The notes below the pieces were generated by a model that made no database searches, was not told the DNA's origin, and saw only the letters and a program-made list of their open reading frames with translations. Of a stretch of DNA of 37,928 nucleotides, positions 7,658 to 16,096 are shown in pieces (positions within the stretch are counted from its first letter, which is position 1; each line of letters opens with the position of its first letter). The position numbers were made by a program, and so were the translations under genes. The DNA lies in NCBI GenBank assembly GCA_965603115.1, contig CBFDBT010000004.1, positions 1-37,928 on the forward strand, written 5' to 3'. The DNA comes from CBFDBT01 sp965603115. Lineage in GTDB: Bacteria; Pseudomonadota; Alphaproteobacteria; Sphingomonadales; Kordiimonadaceae.

Positions 7658-9727
7658 ATGGCTGAATTATTCCTTGAAATCTTCTCAGAAGAAATCCCTG
7701 CGCGTATGCAGGCAAAAGCCAGAGCGGACTTGGAACGCTTGGTCTGTGCTGCTCTAAAAGATGCGGGTCTAGCCTATGAAAATGCCGTGACCTACACCAC
7801 GCCAAGGCGACTTGCGCTGAAAATTGATGGTGTTCCTTTGACAACGCCTGATGTGAGCGAAGAACGCCGAGGCCCACGCGCTGATGCCCCTGAAAAAGCC
7901 ATTGAGGGTTTTTTACGCGGTGCTGGATTAAGTCGCGACGACCTTGTTGAGCGCGAAGACAAAAAAGGCACATTCCTTTACGCTGTGATTGAGAGAAAAG
8001 GCGGCGAAGCAGCTGACGTCATCGCGAGCTTCATGCCAGATATTATTCGTAACTTTCCTTGGCCAAAGTCTCAGAGATGGGGTGAGGGGTCTCTAAAGTG
8101 GGTCCGCCCATTGCATAGCATTGCCTGCTTGCTCGATGGTAAAATTGTCAAATTTGAAGTTGGCGGAATTAAGAGCGATCATTTCACGCATGGGCATCGC
8201 TTCATGTCGCCCGAGCCGATTGAGATTAACGGCCTTGTGGATTACTCCAAGAAGCTTAGAAAAGCCCATGTGATGGTCGATCATGATGAGCGCGCGGACA
8301 CTATTCGCCAGCACTGCAAAGACCTTGCAAAATCAAATGGTCTGGAGTGGGTAGAAGACGAAGGCTTGCTGACCGAGGTCGCTGGGCTGGTTGAATGGCC
8401 TGTTGCGTTGATGGGTAGCTTTGACAAATCTTTCATGCAAGTGCCTGAGGAAGTGCTGATCCTGACGATGAAAAAAGATCAGAAATATTTTGTCTTGCGC
8501 AACCCTAAAACTGGCAAGCTTGCACCGCATTTTATTACCGTTTCCAATATTGACGCTAAAGACGGAGGTGACTTTGTCCGCGCGGGTAACGAACGTGTGC
8601 TTTCTGCGCGGTTGTCCGATGCTAAATTCTTTTGGGAACAAGACTTGAAGGTTAAGTTGGAAGATAATGTTGCAAAATTGAGCGATATTGTTTTTCATGA
8701 CAAGCTTGGCACTGTCGCAGAGCGTGTTGAGCGTATTAAAGCTCTTTCTGGCTATCTCGCTAAAGAAATGGGCTGTGATGTCAAGCAGGCTGAACGTGCG
8801 GCTGAGCTTTCGAAAGCTGACCTTGTGTCCAATATGGTCGGTGAGTTTGCTGATCTGCAAGGTGTGATGGGGCGTTATTACGCATTGGAAGCGGGAGAGC
8901 CTGCTGAAGTTGCTGACGCTATTCGTGACCACTATGCGCCCAAAGGCCCTGACGATATGTGCCCGAGCGCGCTTGTGTCGGTCGCCGTGGCGCTGGCCGA
9001 AAAAATCGATACGCTGGTTGGCTTTTTTGGCGCGGATATGAAACCAACAGGTTCGAAAGATCCTTTTGCCCTGCGCCGCGCAGCCCTTGGTGTGATCAGG
9101 CTTATCACTGAGAATGATATTCGCCTGAATTTGAACTCTGTATTTAGAGACCATGTAGATTTACCACAGTCATATGGCTGGCCGAATGATTTGAACCTTA
9201 CAACGAGAATAGCTTTAATTTCTTTTATTGCTGAGCGGCTTAAGGTTCAACAGCGCACTAAAGGGGTTCGTCACGATCTGATTGATGCTGTTTATTCTCT
9301 TGGCGGGAATAACCTTGTAATAATTTTGAGGCGTGTTGAAGCACTAAATACACTGGTAAATTCTGATGATGGTGTAAATTTACTAGCTGGATATAAGCGA
9401 GCGGCTAATATTCTTAAGATTGAAGAAAAGAAAGATGAAAAATATCTACCAGTAGTCGACGAGAACCTACTAACTGAGCCTGAAGAGATGAAGTTATACA
9501 AGGCTCTATTGATTGCTCAAGAAAACGCAACGACTGCTATGGATGCTGAAGACTTTGAAGGCGCTATGTCAGCCCTATCGAAACTACGGGCACCAACGGA
9601 TGCTTTTTTTGATAAGGTGACGGTCAATGACGAAAATGCAACAGTGCGAGCAAATCGTCTTGCGCTGCTTTCTTCTATCAGGTCTTCTATAGACATGGTT
9701 GCTGATTTCAGTCAGATAGAGGGATAA
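7658..9727 (+). CDS. glyS: Glycine--tRNA ligase beta subunit
   Basis: tRNA-binding subunit of glycyl-tRNA synthetase, 689 residues. The start at 7658 (MAELFLEIFSEEIPARMQ) is the family N-terminus; a GGGAGGG site overlaps the end of glyQ, and the 32 codons upstream in the same frame lie inside glyQ. Visible blocks are YTTPRRLAL, RGPRADAP, a central region with ILTMKKDQKYF and KLGTVAERVERI, the HD-like region ending GPDDMCPSALVSVAVALAEKIDTLVGFF, and the C-terminal anticodon-binding-like helices. Base composition drops sharply in the last 600 bp: I counted 68% GC at 8941-9000 but 35% at 9361-9420, without any break in the frame. Confidence 0.97.
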   Translation: MAELFLEIFSEEIPARMQAKARADLERLVCAALKDAGLAYENAVTYTTPRRLALKIDGVPLTTPDVSEERRGPRADAPEKAIEGFLRGAGLSRDDLVEREDKKGTFLYAVIERKGGEAADVIASFMPDIIRNFPWPKSQRWGEGSLKWVRPLHSIACLLDGKIVKFEVGGIKSDHFTHGHRFMSPEPIEINGLVDYSKKLRKAHVMVDHDERADTIRQHCKDLAKSNGLEWVEDEGLLTEVAGLVEWPVALMGSFDKSFMQVPEEVLILTMKKDQKYFVLRNPKTGKLAPHFITVSNIDAKDGGDFVRAGNERVLSARLSDAKFFWEQDLKVKLEDNVAKLSDIVFHDKLGTVAERVERIKALSGYLAKEMGCDVKQAERAAELSKADLVSNMVGEFADLQGVMGRYYALEAGEPAEVADAIRDHYAPKGPDDMCPSALVSVAVALAEKIDTLVGFFGADMKPTGSKDPFALRRAALGVIRLITENDIRLNLNSVFRDHVDLPQSYGWPNDLNLTTRIALISFIAERLKVQQRTKGVRHDLIDAVYSLGGNNLVIILRRVEALNTLVNSDDGVNLLAGYKRAANILKIEEKKDEKYLPVVDENLLTEPEEMKLYKALLIAQENATTAMDAEDFEGAMSALSKLRAPTDAFFDKVTVNDENATVRANRLALLSSIRSSIDMVADFSQIEG

Positions 9728-9763
9728 TATTACCTACGACACGCTATTGTTTATTTTAATGGC

Positions 9764-9800
9764 TTGCCCTCGGCCAAAATCAAAAAAATGCCAAGGGCAA
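9764..9800 (+). repeat. Inverted repeat between glyS and ppdK
   Basis: TTGCCCT at 9764-9770 pairs with AGGGCAA at 9794-9800; after one C/A mismatch, GGC (9772-9774) pairs with GCC (9790-9792), leaving a 15-nt A-rich loop. No T run follows, so it is not a standard terminator. It could be an RNA hairpin in the ppdK leader or an operator; I see nothing that decides. Confidence 0.45.
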
Positions 9801-9831
9801 CCAAAGTTCAAAAGGCTTGGAGGCCATGCTT

Positions 9832-12492
9832 GTGACTAAATGGGTCTATAACTTCGGTGGTGGTACGGCTGATGGTCGTGCAGATATGAAAAACCTTCTC
9901 GGTGGCAAGGGGGCAAATCTTGCAGAAATGGCAAGTCTTGGCCTGCCAGTGCCGCCAGGGCTCACCATCTCGACAGAAGTTTGCACATATTATTATGATA
10001 ATGAGCATGCCTATCCAGGCGACCTGCGAGATCAGGTTAACGCTTCTCTAGCGCAAATTGAAAAAACAGTTGGCGCCAAGTTTGGCGACTCTAAAAACCC
10101 ATTACTGGTCTCGGTTAGGTCGGGAGCGCGTGTTTCTATGCCGGGCATGATGGACACGGTCTTAAACCTTGGTCTTAATGATGAAACTGTCGAAGGACTA
10201 GCAAAAGAGGCTGGTAACGAGCGATTTGCATGGGATAGTTATCGCCGCTTTATCCAGATGTACTGCGATGTTGTGCTGGGCGTAGACCATTATCACTTTG
10301 AAGATATCATTGAAATTCACAAAGAAGAGGTCGGCACCTTTAACGATACGGACCTTACGGCTGATGACTGGAAAGCCTTGGTCGGAAAGTTTAAAGAAAA
10401 AGCTGAAAAAGTATTAGGTTATCCGTTCCCACAGGATGTGAACGAGCAGCTTTGGGGCGCTATAAGTGCTGTTTTTGGCAGTTGGCATGTAGAGCGCGCA
10501 AAAGTATACCGCAGGCTCAATAATATCTCCGATCAATGGGGAACTGCGGTTAATGTGCAAGCTATGGTGTTTGGTAATATGGGTGATACGTCAGCCACCG
10601 GTGTTGCTTTTACCCGCAACCCTGCAACAGGTACCAATGAATATTACGGGGAATATCTTATCAATGCGCAGGGCGAAGATGTCGTCGCGGGTATTCGCAC
10701 ACCGCAACATCTGACCAAAATTGCGCGAGAGGAAGCCTCTGCAACTAAGCCAGCTATGGAAGAGACGATGCCGGAAGTTTTTGAACAACTGCGTCAGGTC
10801 TTTGATAAGCTCGAGCTACACTATAAAGATATGCAGGACATTGAGTTTACTGTTCAAAAAGGCAAGCTCTGGATGCTGCAAACGCGCTCTGGAAAACGCA
10901 CCGCCAAAGCTGCGCTTAAAATTGCGGTTGATATGGCCAACGAAGGACTTATCGACCATAAAACAGCTATTATGCGTATCGATCCGGCAGCGCTTGACCA
11001 ACTGCTGCACCCAACGCTCGACCCTGAAGCACATCGTGATATTTTAACCCGCGGTCTGCCAGCATCGCCCGGTGCTGCCTGTGGTCAGGTGGTATTTGAT
11101 AGCGATGAAGCTGTGGATCTAGCCGCTGACGGTAAAGCCGTAATACTTTGCCGAACCGAGACTAGTCCGGAAGATATTCACGGTATGCATGCTGCAAAAG
11201 GTATTTTGACCGCGCGTGGCGGGATGACAAGCCATGCTGCCGTTGTTGCACGGGGTATGGGCCGTCCTTGTGTATCTGGCGCGGGCACGCTGCATATCAA
11301 TATGGAAAAGGGTGTGATGACGTCTATGGGCCGTGAGGTCAAAAAGGGCGATATCATTACTATTGATGGGTCAGCTGGAGAAATTATTCTAGGTGAAGTG
11401 AAAACTTTGCAGCCTGAGCTTTCGGGTGACTTTGCGTCGCTTATGGTATGGGCTGATGACTATCGACGTCTTCGTATTCGCACGAATGCTGACACACCAG
11501 AAGATACAAAAACAGCGCGTGAGTTTGGTGCTGAAGGTATTGGTCTTTGCCGCACAGAACATATGTTCTTTGAATCGGACCGCATTATTGCAGTTCGTGA
11601 AATGATCCTGAGTGATGATTTGGACGGTCGTAAAAAAGCATTGGATAAATTGCTACCTATGCAACGGGGTGACTTTAAAGAAATTTTCAAAATTATGTCG
11701 GGTCTGCCGGTGACTATCCGCTTGCTTGATCCGCCCCTGCATGAATTTTTACCTCATGAAGAAAAAGAATTTCAAGCGGTTGCCGATGCCATGGGTGTGA
11801 GCTTGGAGCATTTAAAGCAGCGCGCGGGTGATTTGCACGAATTTAACCCGATGCTTGGACACCGCGGTTGTCGTTTGGCCATCACCTATCCTGAAATATA
11901 TGAGATGCAGGCCCGTGCTATTTTTGAAGCAGCGATTGAAGTTGAGGTTGAAACTGGCGATACAGTGGTGCCGGAAATTATGATCCCGCTTGTAGCAACT
12001 CATAAAGAGCTTTCTATTCTGCGCGAGCGGGTTGAAGCTGTGGCCGCATCCGTATTTAGTGAGAAAGATCATAAGGTTAATTATCAGGTTGGTACGATGA
12101 TCGAATTGCCGCGGGCTGCTTTGCAAGCGGCGCAAATTGCAGAATCTGCGGACTTCTTCAGCTTTGGCACCAATGATTTAACGCAAACCTGCTTAGGCAT
12201 CAGTCGCGACGACTCTGGCCGCTTTTTACCGGATTATGTCAGCAATGAAATTTTTGAAATTGATCCATTTGTCACTATCGACCAAGAAGGCGTTGGTCAA
12301 TTGGTCAAACTTGGTGCCGAACGTGGTCGCACGACAAAGCCTGATCTGAAACTTGGTATTTGCGGCGAGCATGGTGGCGACCCTGCCTCGGTTGAATTCT
12401 GTCACAACAGTGGCCTAGATTATGTATCTTGCAGTCCTTACCGTGTACCGATTGCTCGGCTAGCTGCGGCTCAAGCTGCGCTTAAAGAATAA
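9832..12492 (+). CDS. ppdK: Pyruvate, phosphate dikinase
   Basis: Interconverts pyruvate + ATP + Pi with PEP + AMP + PPi; in a heterotroph it links pyruvate to gluconeogenesis. The 886-residue protein shows the three domains: N-terminal nucleotide-binding (GGKGANLAEMASLGLPVPPG; SVRSGARVSMPGMMDTVLNLG), the phospho-histidine domain with GGMTSHAAVVARGMGRPCVSG (catalytic His about residue 468), and the C-terminal TIM barrel (EGIGLCRTEHMFFE; ending GICGEHGGDP and YVSCSPYRVP with the catalytic Cys). GTG at 9832 is chosen because GGAGG ends 8 bases before it; the in-frame ATG at 9826 would be only two bases from that site. The resulting start MTKWVYNFGGG is typical of alphaproteobacterial PPDK. It follows glyS at 104 bp. 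Confidence 0.96.
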   Translation: MTKWVYNFGGGTADGRADMKNLLGGKGANLAEMASLGLPVPPGLTISTEVCTYYYDNEHAYPGDLRDQVNASLAQIEKTVGAKFGDSKNPLLVSVRSGARVSMPGMMDTVLNLGLNDETVEGLAKEAGNERFAWDSYRRFIQMYCDVVLGVDHYHFEDIIEIHKEEVGTFNDTDLTADDWKALVGKFKEKAEKVLGYPFPQDVNEQLWGAISAVFGSWHVERAKVYRRLNNISDQWGTAVNVQAMVFGNMGDTSATGVAFTRNPATGTNEYYGEYLINAQGEDVVAGIRTPQHLTKIAREEASATKPAMEETMPEVFEQLRQVFDKLELHYKDMQDIEFTVQKGKLWMLQTRSGKRTAKAALKIAVDMANEGLIDHKTAIMRIDPAALDQLLHPTLDPEAHRDILTRGLPASPGAACGQVVFDSDEAVDLAADGKAVILCRTETSPEDIHGMHAAKGILTARGGMTSHAAVVARGMGRPCVSGAGTLHINMEKGVMTSMGREVKKGDIITIDGSAGEIILGEVKTLQPELSGDFASLMVWADDYRRLRIRTNADTPEDTKTAREFGAEGIGLCRTEHMFFESDRIIAVREMILSDDLDGRKKALDKLLPMQRGDFKEIFKIMSGLPVTIRLLDPPLHEFLPHEEKEFQAVADAMGVSLEHLKQRAGDLHEFNPMLGHRGCRLAITYPEIYEMQARAIFEAAIEVEVETGDTVVPEIMIPLVATHKELSILRERVEAVAASVFSEKDHKVNYQVGTMIELPRAALQAAQIAESADFFSFGTNDLTQTCLGISRDDSGRFLPDYVSNEIFEIDPFVTIDQEGVGQLVKLGAERGRTTKPDLKLGICGEHGGDPASVEFCHNSGLDYVSCSPYRVPIARLAAAQAALKE

Positions 12493-12523
12493 AACAATCG
12501 GGGTGTTCTAAGGGGGCAGATCA

Positions 12524-14143
12524 ATGGCGGTACAAGCGCACAAAGCAGATATAGCCATTATTGGTGGCGGCATTGCTGGTATAATTGCTGCCTCGGAAAT
12601 TTTGGCCAAGGGTGATGGGCGCAAAGTCCTGATGGTTGACAGAGACAGCCGTGATGCTCTTGGTGGCCTTGCTAACTGGGCCTTTGGCGGCATGGCACTT
12701 GTTGGCACCTCTGCCCAGAAAAAGAATAAAATCGTTGATAACCCTGAAATTGCCCTCAAGGACTGGCATTCTTTTGCTGATTTTGCCGAAGATGACCTTT
12801 GGCCCAAAGCTTGGGCGAAATATTATGTTGAAAATAGCAATGAGCGTATCTTTGAATGGTTCAAGCAGTTTGGCTTGAAATTTTTACCCGCTGTACAGTG
12901 GGTGGAACGGGGCCTGAACGGCGATGGTAATAGCGTGCCGCGCTATCACATTCTTTGGGGCAGCTCCAAGCGCCTGCGTGATGTCTTTGTCAAAAGATTG
13001 TTTGATCTAGCTACGCCCGACAATTTTGAACTTCTCAATGATCACCGCGTTGATAGCCTGACGGTTAAAGCTGGTTCTGTGGTGGGGTTTGAGGGTGTTA
13101 GTGATGGTGAGCAAGCTTTTATTGTTAGCGCGTCCCAGGTGATTGTCGCGACAGGCGGTGTCGGTGGAAATTTAGCCAATGTCAGGGCTAACTGGCCTAC
13201 TGAGTGGACGACAAGCGGTGCTCCAGCGCCAAGTGAGATCTATAATGGCAGCCATCCATCAGCGGACGGACGGCTGCACCGCGCAACGACGGATATTGGC
13301 GGCAAGGTAACGCATTTGGATTGGATGTGGAACTATGCTGCAGGCATTCCGCACCCACAGCCTCATTTTGAGGGTCATGGTTTAAGCCTTGTTCCTACAC
13401 GATCATCGCTATGGTTAGACCACACGGGAAAGCGCATCGGGCCTGACCCGCTTGTTACAGGGTTTGATACTAATGATCTGTGCAGGCAAGTTGTTACCCA
13501 AGAAAAACCATGGACATGGAAGGTGATGAACTGGCGCATTGCGCGTAAGGAATTTGCAATATCAGGTGCTGAGCATAACGCTTACATTCGCGACAGAAAA
13601 TTTATCCGGTTTTTATGGTCAATTCTCACAGCAAGCCCGAAGCTGATTAAGCAGATGGTGCGCGAGAGTGATCAGATCGTTGTTGCCCCCACCATAGAAG
13701 GCTTGGTGGATAAGATGAACGCTATGACTGATGCGCCTTATGTGAATGAAAGCCAAGTTCGCGCAGAACTTGATGCCTATAACGACCAGATTAAAAAAGG
13801 TCCTGATAGCTGGACTGATGTTCAACTCAAGCGTTTGATGCAACTCCGCGAGTGGACAGGGGACAAGATGCGCACGGTTATGCCGAGGCCGCTTGATACC
13901 AAAAGCGATATGCCCTATTTGGCGATCCGCGTGAAATTGATATCGCGAAAAACCCTTGGCGGCATTCAAACGGATCTTGATTGTAGGGTACTCAACGAAG
14001 GAGGAGAGCCAATTAAGGGGCTTTATGCTATCGGTGAAGCTGCGGGCTTTGGTGGTGGCGGTGCCTCGGGCAGGCGCTCACTTGAGGGTACATTCCTCAG
14101 CGGTTGTGTGTTAACAGCGCGCCGTGTAGCGGATGTTATTTAA
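12524..14143 (+). CDS. FAD-dependent dehydrogenase, KstD-like (COG3573 type)
   Basis: A 539-residue flavoprotein. The FAD-binding Rossmann motif GGGIAG is at residues 14-19, with the acidic end of strand two in LMVDRD. A second FAD block sits at the C-terminus: LYAIGEAAGFGGGGASGRRSLEGTF. The architecture (N-terminal FAD, central capping domain, C-terminal FAD closure) is that of the fumarate reductase/3-ketosteroid 1-dehydrogenase group, close to the predicted oxidoreductases often named FAD-binding dehydrogenase. It is not NadB: the conserved succinate-binding arrangement of L-aspartate oxidase is not seen, although nadA and nadC lie in the same window. Substrate unknown. AGGGGG precedes the ATG at good distance. 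The stop is only four bases from the end of the convergent small gene at 14148. Confidence 0.82.
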   Translation: MAVQAHKADIAIIGGGIAGIIAASEILAKGDGRKVLMVDRDSRDALGGLANWAFGGMALVGTSAQKKNKIVDNPEIALKDWHSFADFAEDDLWPKAWAKYYVENSNERIFEWFKQFGLKFLPAVQWVERGLNGDGNSVPRYHILWGSSKRLRDVFVKRLFDLATPDNFELLNDHRVDSLTVKAGSVVGFEGVSDGEQAFIVSASQVIVATGGVGGNLANVRANWPTEWTTSGAPAPSEIYNGSHPSADGRLHRATTDIGGKVTHLDWMWNYAAGIPHPQPHFEGHGLSLVPTRSSLWLDHTGKRIGPDPLVTGFDTNDLCRQVVTQEKPWTWKVMNWRIARKEFAISGAEHNAYIRDRKFIRFLWSILTASPKLIKQMVRESDQIVVAPTIEGLVDKMNAMTDAPYVNESQVRAELDAYNDQIKKGPDSWTDVQLKRLMQLREWTGDKMRTVMPRPLDTKSDMPYLAIRVKLISRKTLGGIQTDLDCRVLNEGGEPIKGLYAIGEAAGFGGGGASGRRSLEGTFLSGCVLTARRVADVI

Positions 14144-14147
14144 AACA

Positions 14148-14267
14148 TCATCCAATCAGGTAGAAAATTACCGCTAAAATTATCGCAGTTACAGTGCCCA
14201 TGATGATGAATCGTTTTTTCTCGGCGGCCTTTTGAGCTGCATTGACCTTATTTTTCTTTTTACCCAT
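14148..14267 (-). CDS. Small single-pass membrane protein, 39 residues
   Basis: A short gene with a clear AGGGAG ribosome-binding site before its ATG at 14267. The product has a very basic N-terminal half (MGKKKNKVNAAQKAAEKKRF) and one hydrophobic segment (about residues 20-38, rich in Ile, Val, Ala), ending in LIG. By the positive-inside rule the lysine-rich end should be cytoplasmic. It sits between ygfZ, with which it shares strand, and the convergent flavoprotein gene. I do not recognise a family. The combination of ribosome-binding site, charge pattern and a full membrane helix makes a real protein likely. Confidence 0.6.
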   Translation of the reverse strand: MGKKKNKVNAAQKAAEKKRFIIMGTVTAIILAVIFYLIG

Positions 14268-14318
14268 GCTTTGTCTCCCTTAGTGTGATTTTCATGAAAG
14301 AATATTTTGGTGTATTTA

Positions 14319-15122
14319 TCAAGCTGAAAGATCAAGCCAATCTGGCAAAATGACTTCGATTTCAGTGTCGCCCGCAGTGAAGCTGTTGTTTTCACCTAAA
14401 TATTCGAGTTTGATGTAGGCGATAGCGCGATTGCCGCTTACAGAGCGAATGTCACCAATGCTTTTTCCGTCCCTATTGCTTATGGCAGCGCCACTTTCTA
14501 ATTTTCCACCTTTTGATATGACTGGTAGAAGGCGCTTTTTCACCGTTGTGCGGTGGTTCATGCGGGCAGTAAGCTCTTGTCCTACATAACAGCCTTTGGT
14601 AAAACTAACGCCGTTAAGCTCTTTGAAATTGGCCTCTAAGATAAAGTTTTTATCCACAGCTATGTCACGACTGCTATCTGGCAGGCCGAGAGCAAGGCGC
14701 TTTTCCTCATAGTCCTCTAGTGATAGGGAATCTCCAGTTGGAGGTGTGCTGGCAACCAAGCGATTACCAATCTCATTGTGTCTAGGGTCTGTGTAGCCAA
14801 TATCAGCATTCAAAAGGGCATAAACTTTATAATTATCTGAGATGTCAATGATATCTACGTCAGCACGCAGTTTGTACATCATCAAACGACGAATGAGGTC
14901 TGGCATGCGCGAGGCTTCGCAATCGAGCAGAAGGTCGTCACCGTCTTTTACGATGAAAAAGTCAAAGAGATATTTGCCTTGGGGTGTCAAGAGGGCGCAG
15001 TAGATAGCGGCCTCCCTTGCCAGCTGATCTATATCGTTAGTAATAAGCCCCTGTAGAAGCTCTTTGCTATCTTTGCCGCTCAGGCGGATAACACCCCGGT
15101 TGGGTAATTCTAGGACTTTCAT
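14319..15122 (-). CDS. ygfZ: Folate-binding protein YgfZ/GcvT-like (IBA57 family)
   Basis: A 267-residue tetrahydrofolate-binding protein related to the T protein of glycine cleavage. It has the signature KGCYVGQELTARMNHRTTVKKRLLPV, whose Cys is part of the K-G-C-Y-x-G-Q-E motif of YgfZ. The N-terminus (LPNRGVIRLSGKDSKELLQGLITNDI) matches the family as well. In E. coli YgfZ helps assemble or repair certain Fe-S enzymes, and its mitochondrial relative IBA57 acts in Fe-S assembly; that role is inferred here. The gene starts 318 bp from pal and is divergent from it. Confidence 0.9.
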   Translation of the reverse strand: MKVLELPNRGVIRLSGKDSKELLQGLITNDIDQLAREAAIYCALLTPQGKYLFDFFIVKDGDDLLLDCEASRMPDLIRRLMMYKLRADVDIIDISDNYKVYALLNADIGYTDPRHNEIGNRLVASTPPTGDSLSLEDYEEKRLALGLPDSSRDIAVDKNFILEANFKELNGVSFTKGCYVGQELTARMNHRTTVKKRLLPVISKGGKLESGAAISNRDGKSIGDIRSVSGNRAIAYIKLEYLGENNSFTAGDTEIEVILPDWLDLSA

Positions 15123-15440
15123 TTGGCTCTCCAGATTTTTATCTCATGGTTTAGCAACTTTTCATGCCGATACAAGATGTTCCTTGTCTTAGGTGTTGAT
15201 AAAATGATGGGCCCGTTTGTTAAGGCAAGTCACACTCCTGTGCGCTTTCAAGAGGTAATTTGTCTAATATTAGGTCAACAATCTACCTTCCTTATTGATT
15301 TGATTGTGTTTTCGCCTTGTTAATCTATCAAAATCGCATTATAGTTGCGTTGAGTTTATGGGCTTTTGTTTTTTATAAGCCGTAAGAGTATAGAATTTAT
15401 TGGTAAATATGGAATGCCAAACCTATTGGAGGACGTTCGA
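15123..15440. other. Divergent intergenic region ygfZ/pal
   Basis: This 318-bp stretch has no convincing gene. An open frame of 66 codons on the plus strand (15123-15323) has no ribosome-binding site or recognisable product. The right part holds a good promoter for pal (15317-15345) and an A/T-rich leader with the GGAGG site at 15428-15432; the left part presumably holds the ygfZ promoter on the minus strand, which I could not pin down. Confidence 0.6.
15317..15345 (+). promoter_or_regulatory. Candidate sigma-70 promoter for pal
   Basis: TTGTTA at 15317-15322, a 17-bp spacer and TATAGT at 15340-15345. The -10 matches five of six consensus bases and the spacing is ideal. It would give a leader of about 90 nt before the pal ATG. 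Confidence 0.5.
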
Positions 15441-15959
15441 ATGAAATCGACAAAAATGGTTAAAAACATCGCTATGATCGCTATTGCAGGCTCATTTATT
15501 GCAGCTTGTTCAGAGTCTGAGCCAGAGGTTGCGGCCCCTACACCAGCCGTTGAAGAGGTTGTTGCTCCAACTCCTGAGCCTGAAGTCGTTTATGAGGCTA
15601 TTGCTGACATGACGCAAGAAGGTCTTGCTAATTATGCTGGAGCGACAGTGCATTTTGATTATGACAGTTCTGAGCTAACAGCTGCCGCACGTAGCACGCT
15701 TGAAAAGCAGGCTGAATGGATGGGCGCAAATAACCTTATGATTAGTGTAGAAGGTCATGCCGATGAGCGCGGAACCCGCGAATATAACCTTGCTCTTGGT
15801 GAGCGTCGTGCTGTTGCCGTAAAAAATTATCTTGTGGCTTTGGGTGTATCAAGCAGCCGCCTAGAGACAATCTCATATGGTAAAGAACGTCCGGTCGCTG
15901 TTGGAAACGACGAAAGCGCATGGAGCCAGAACCGCCGCGGTTCATCTGTCGTACGTTAA
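15441..15959 (+). CDS. pal: Peptidoglycan-associated lipoprotein Pal
   Basis: Outer-membrane lipoprotein that binds peptidoglycan and, with TolQRAB, keeps the envelope layers together and constricts the outer membrane in division. The ATG at 15441 has GGAGG eight bases upstream and gives 172 residues. A lipoprotein signal ends in IAAC (Cys23), followed by an acidic, Pro-rich linker (about 24-50) and an OmpA-like domain with VHFDYDSSELTAAAR and the peptidoglycan-binding stretch VEGHADERGTREYNLALGERRA. It is followed by a strong terminator and then cpoB. The usual upstream tolQ, tolR, tolA and tolB genes are absent; ygfZ is there instead in the opposite direction. Confidence 0.96.
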   Translation: MKSTKMVKNIAMIAIAGSFIAACSESEPEVAAPTPAVEEVVAPTPEPEVVYEAIADMTQEGLANYAGATVHFDYDSSELTAAARSTLEKQAEWMGANNLMISVEGHADERGTREYNLALGERRAVAVKNYLVALGVSSSRLETISYGKERPVAVGNDESAWSQNRRGSSVVR

Positions 15960-15982
15960 TATTTAAAGTTTTTATGACTTTA

Positions 15983-16009
15983 GGCCTTGCGGAAACGCAG
16001 GGCCTTTTT
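15983..16009 (+). terminator. Rho-independent terminator after pal
   Basis: A 9-bp stem (GGCCTTGCG at 15983-15991 with CGCAGGGCC at 15996-16004, one G-U pair) closed by a GAAA tetraloop and followed by five T residues. It lies 23 bp after the pal stop, so pal is likely transcribed in excess over cpoB. Confidence 0.9.
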
Positions 16010-16096
16010 CATGTTTACTATAGAGCATCTTCTTTTTGCCCTATCCATGGTGTAGAAAGGATATGAAACTAAGTGCTTAGAGCGAGGAGATCATCC

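Noticed and set aside
8333..9154. 273-codon open frame on the minus strand
   Set aside because: It lies fully inside glyS in antisense, has no recognisable product and reflects codon bias of the real gene.
12524..14143. NadB (L-aspartate oxidase)
   Set aside because: The FAD motifs fit, but the central region and the C-terminal GGGGASGRRS block match KstD-like dehydrogenases instead.
15123..15323. 66-codon open frame between ygfZ and pal
   Set aside because: No ribosome-binding site, no recognisable sequence, and it overlaps the expected ygfZ promoter region.
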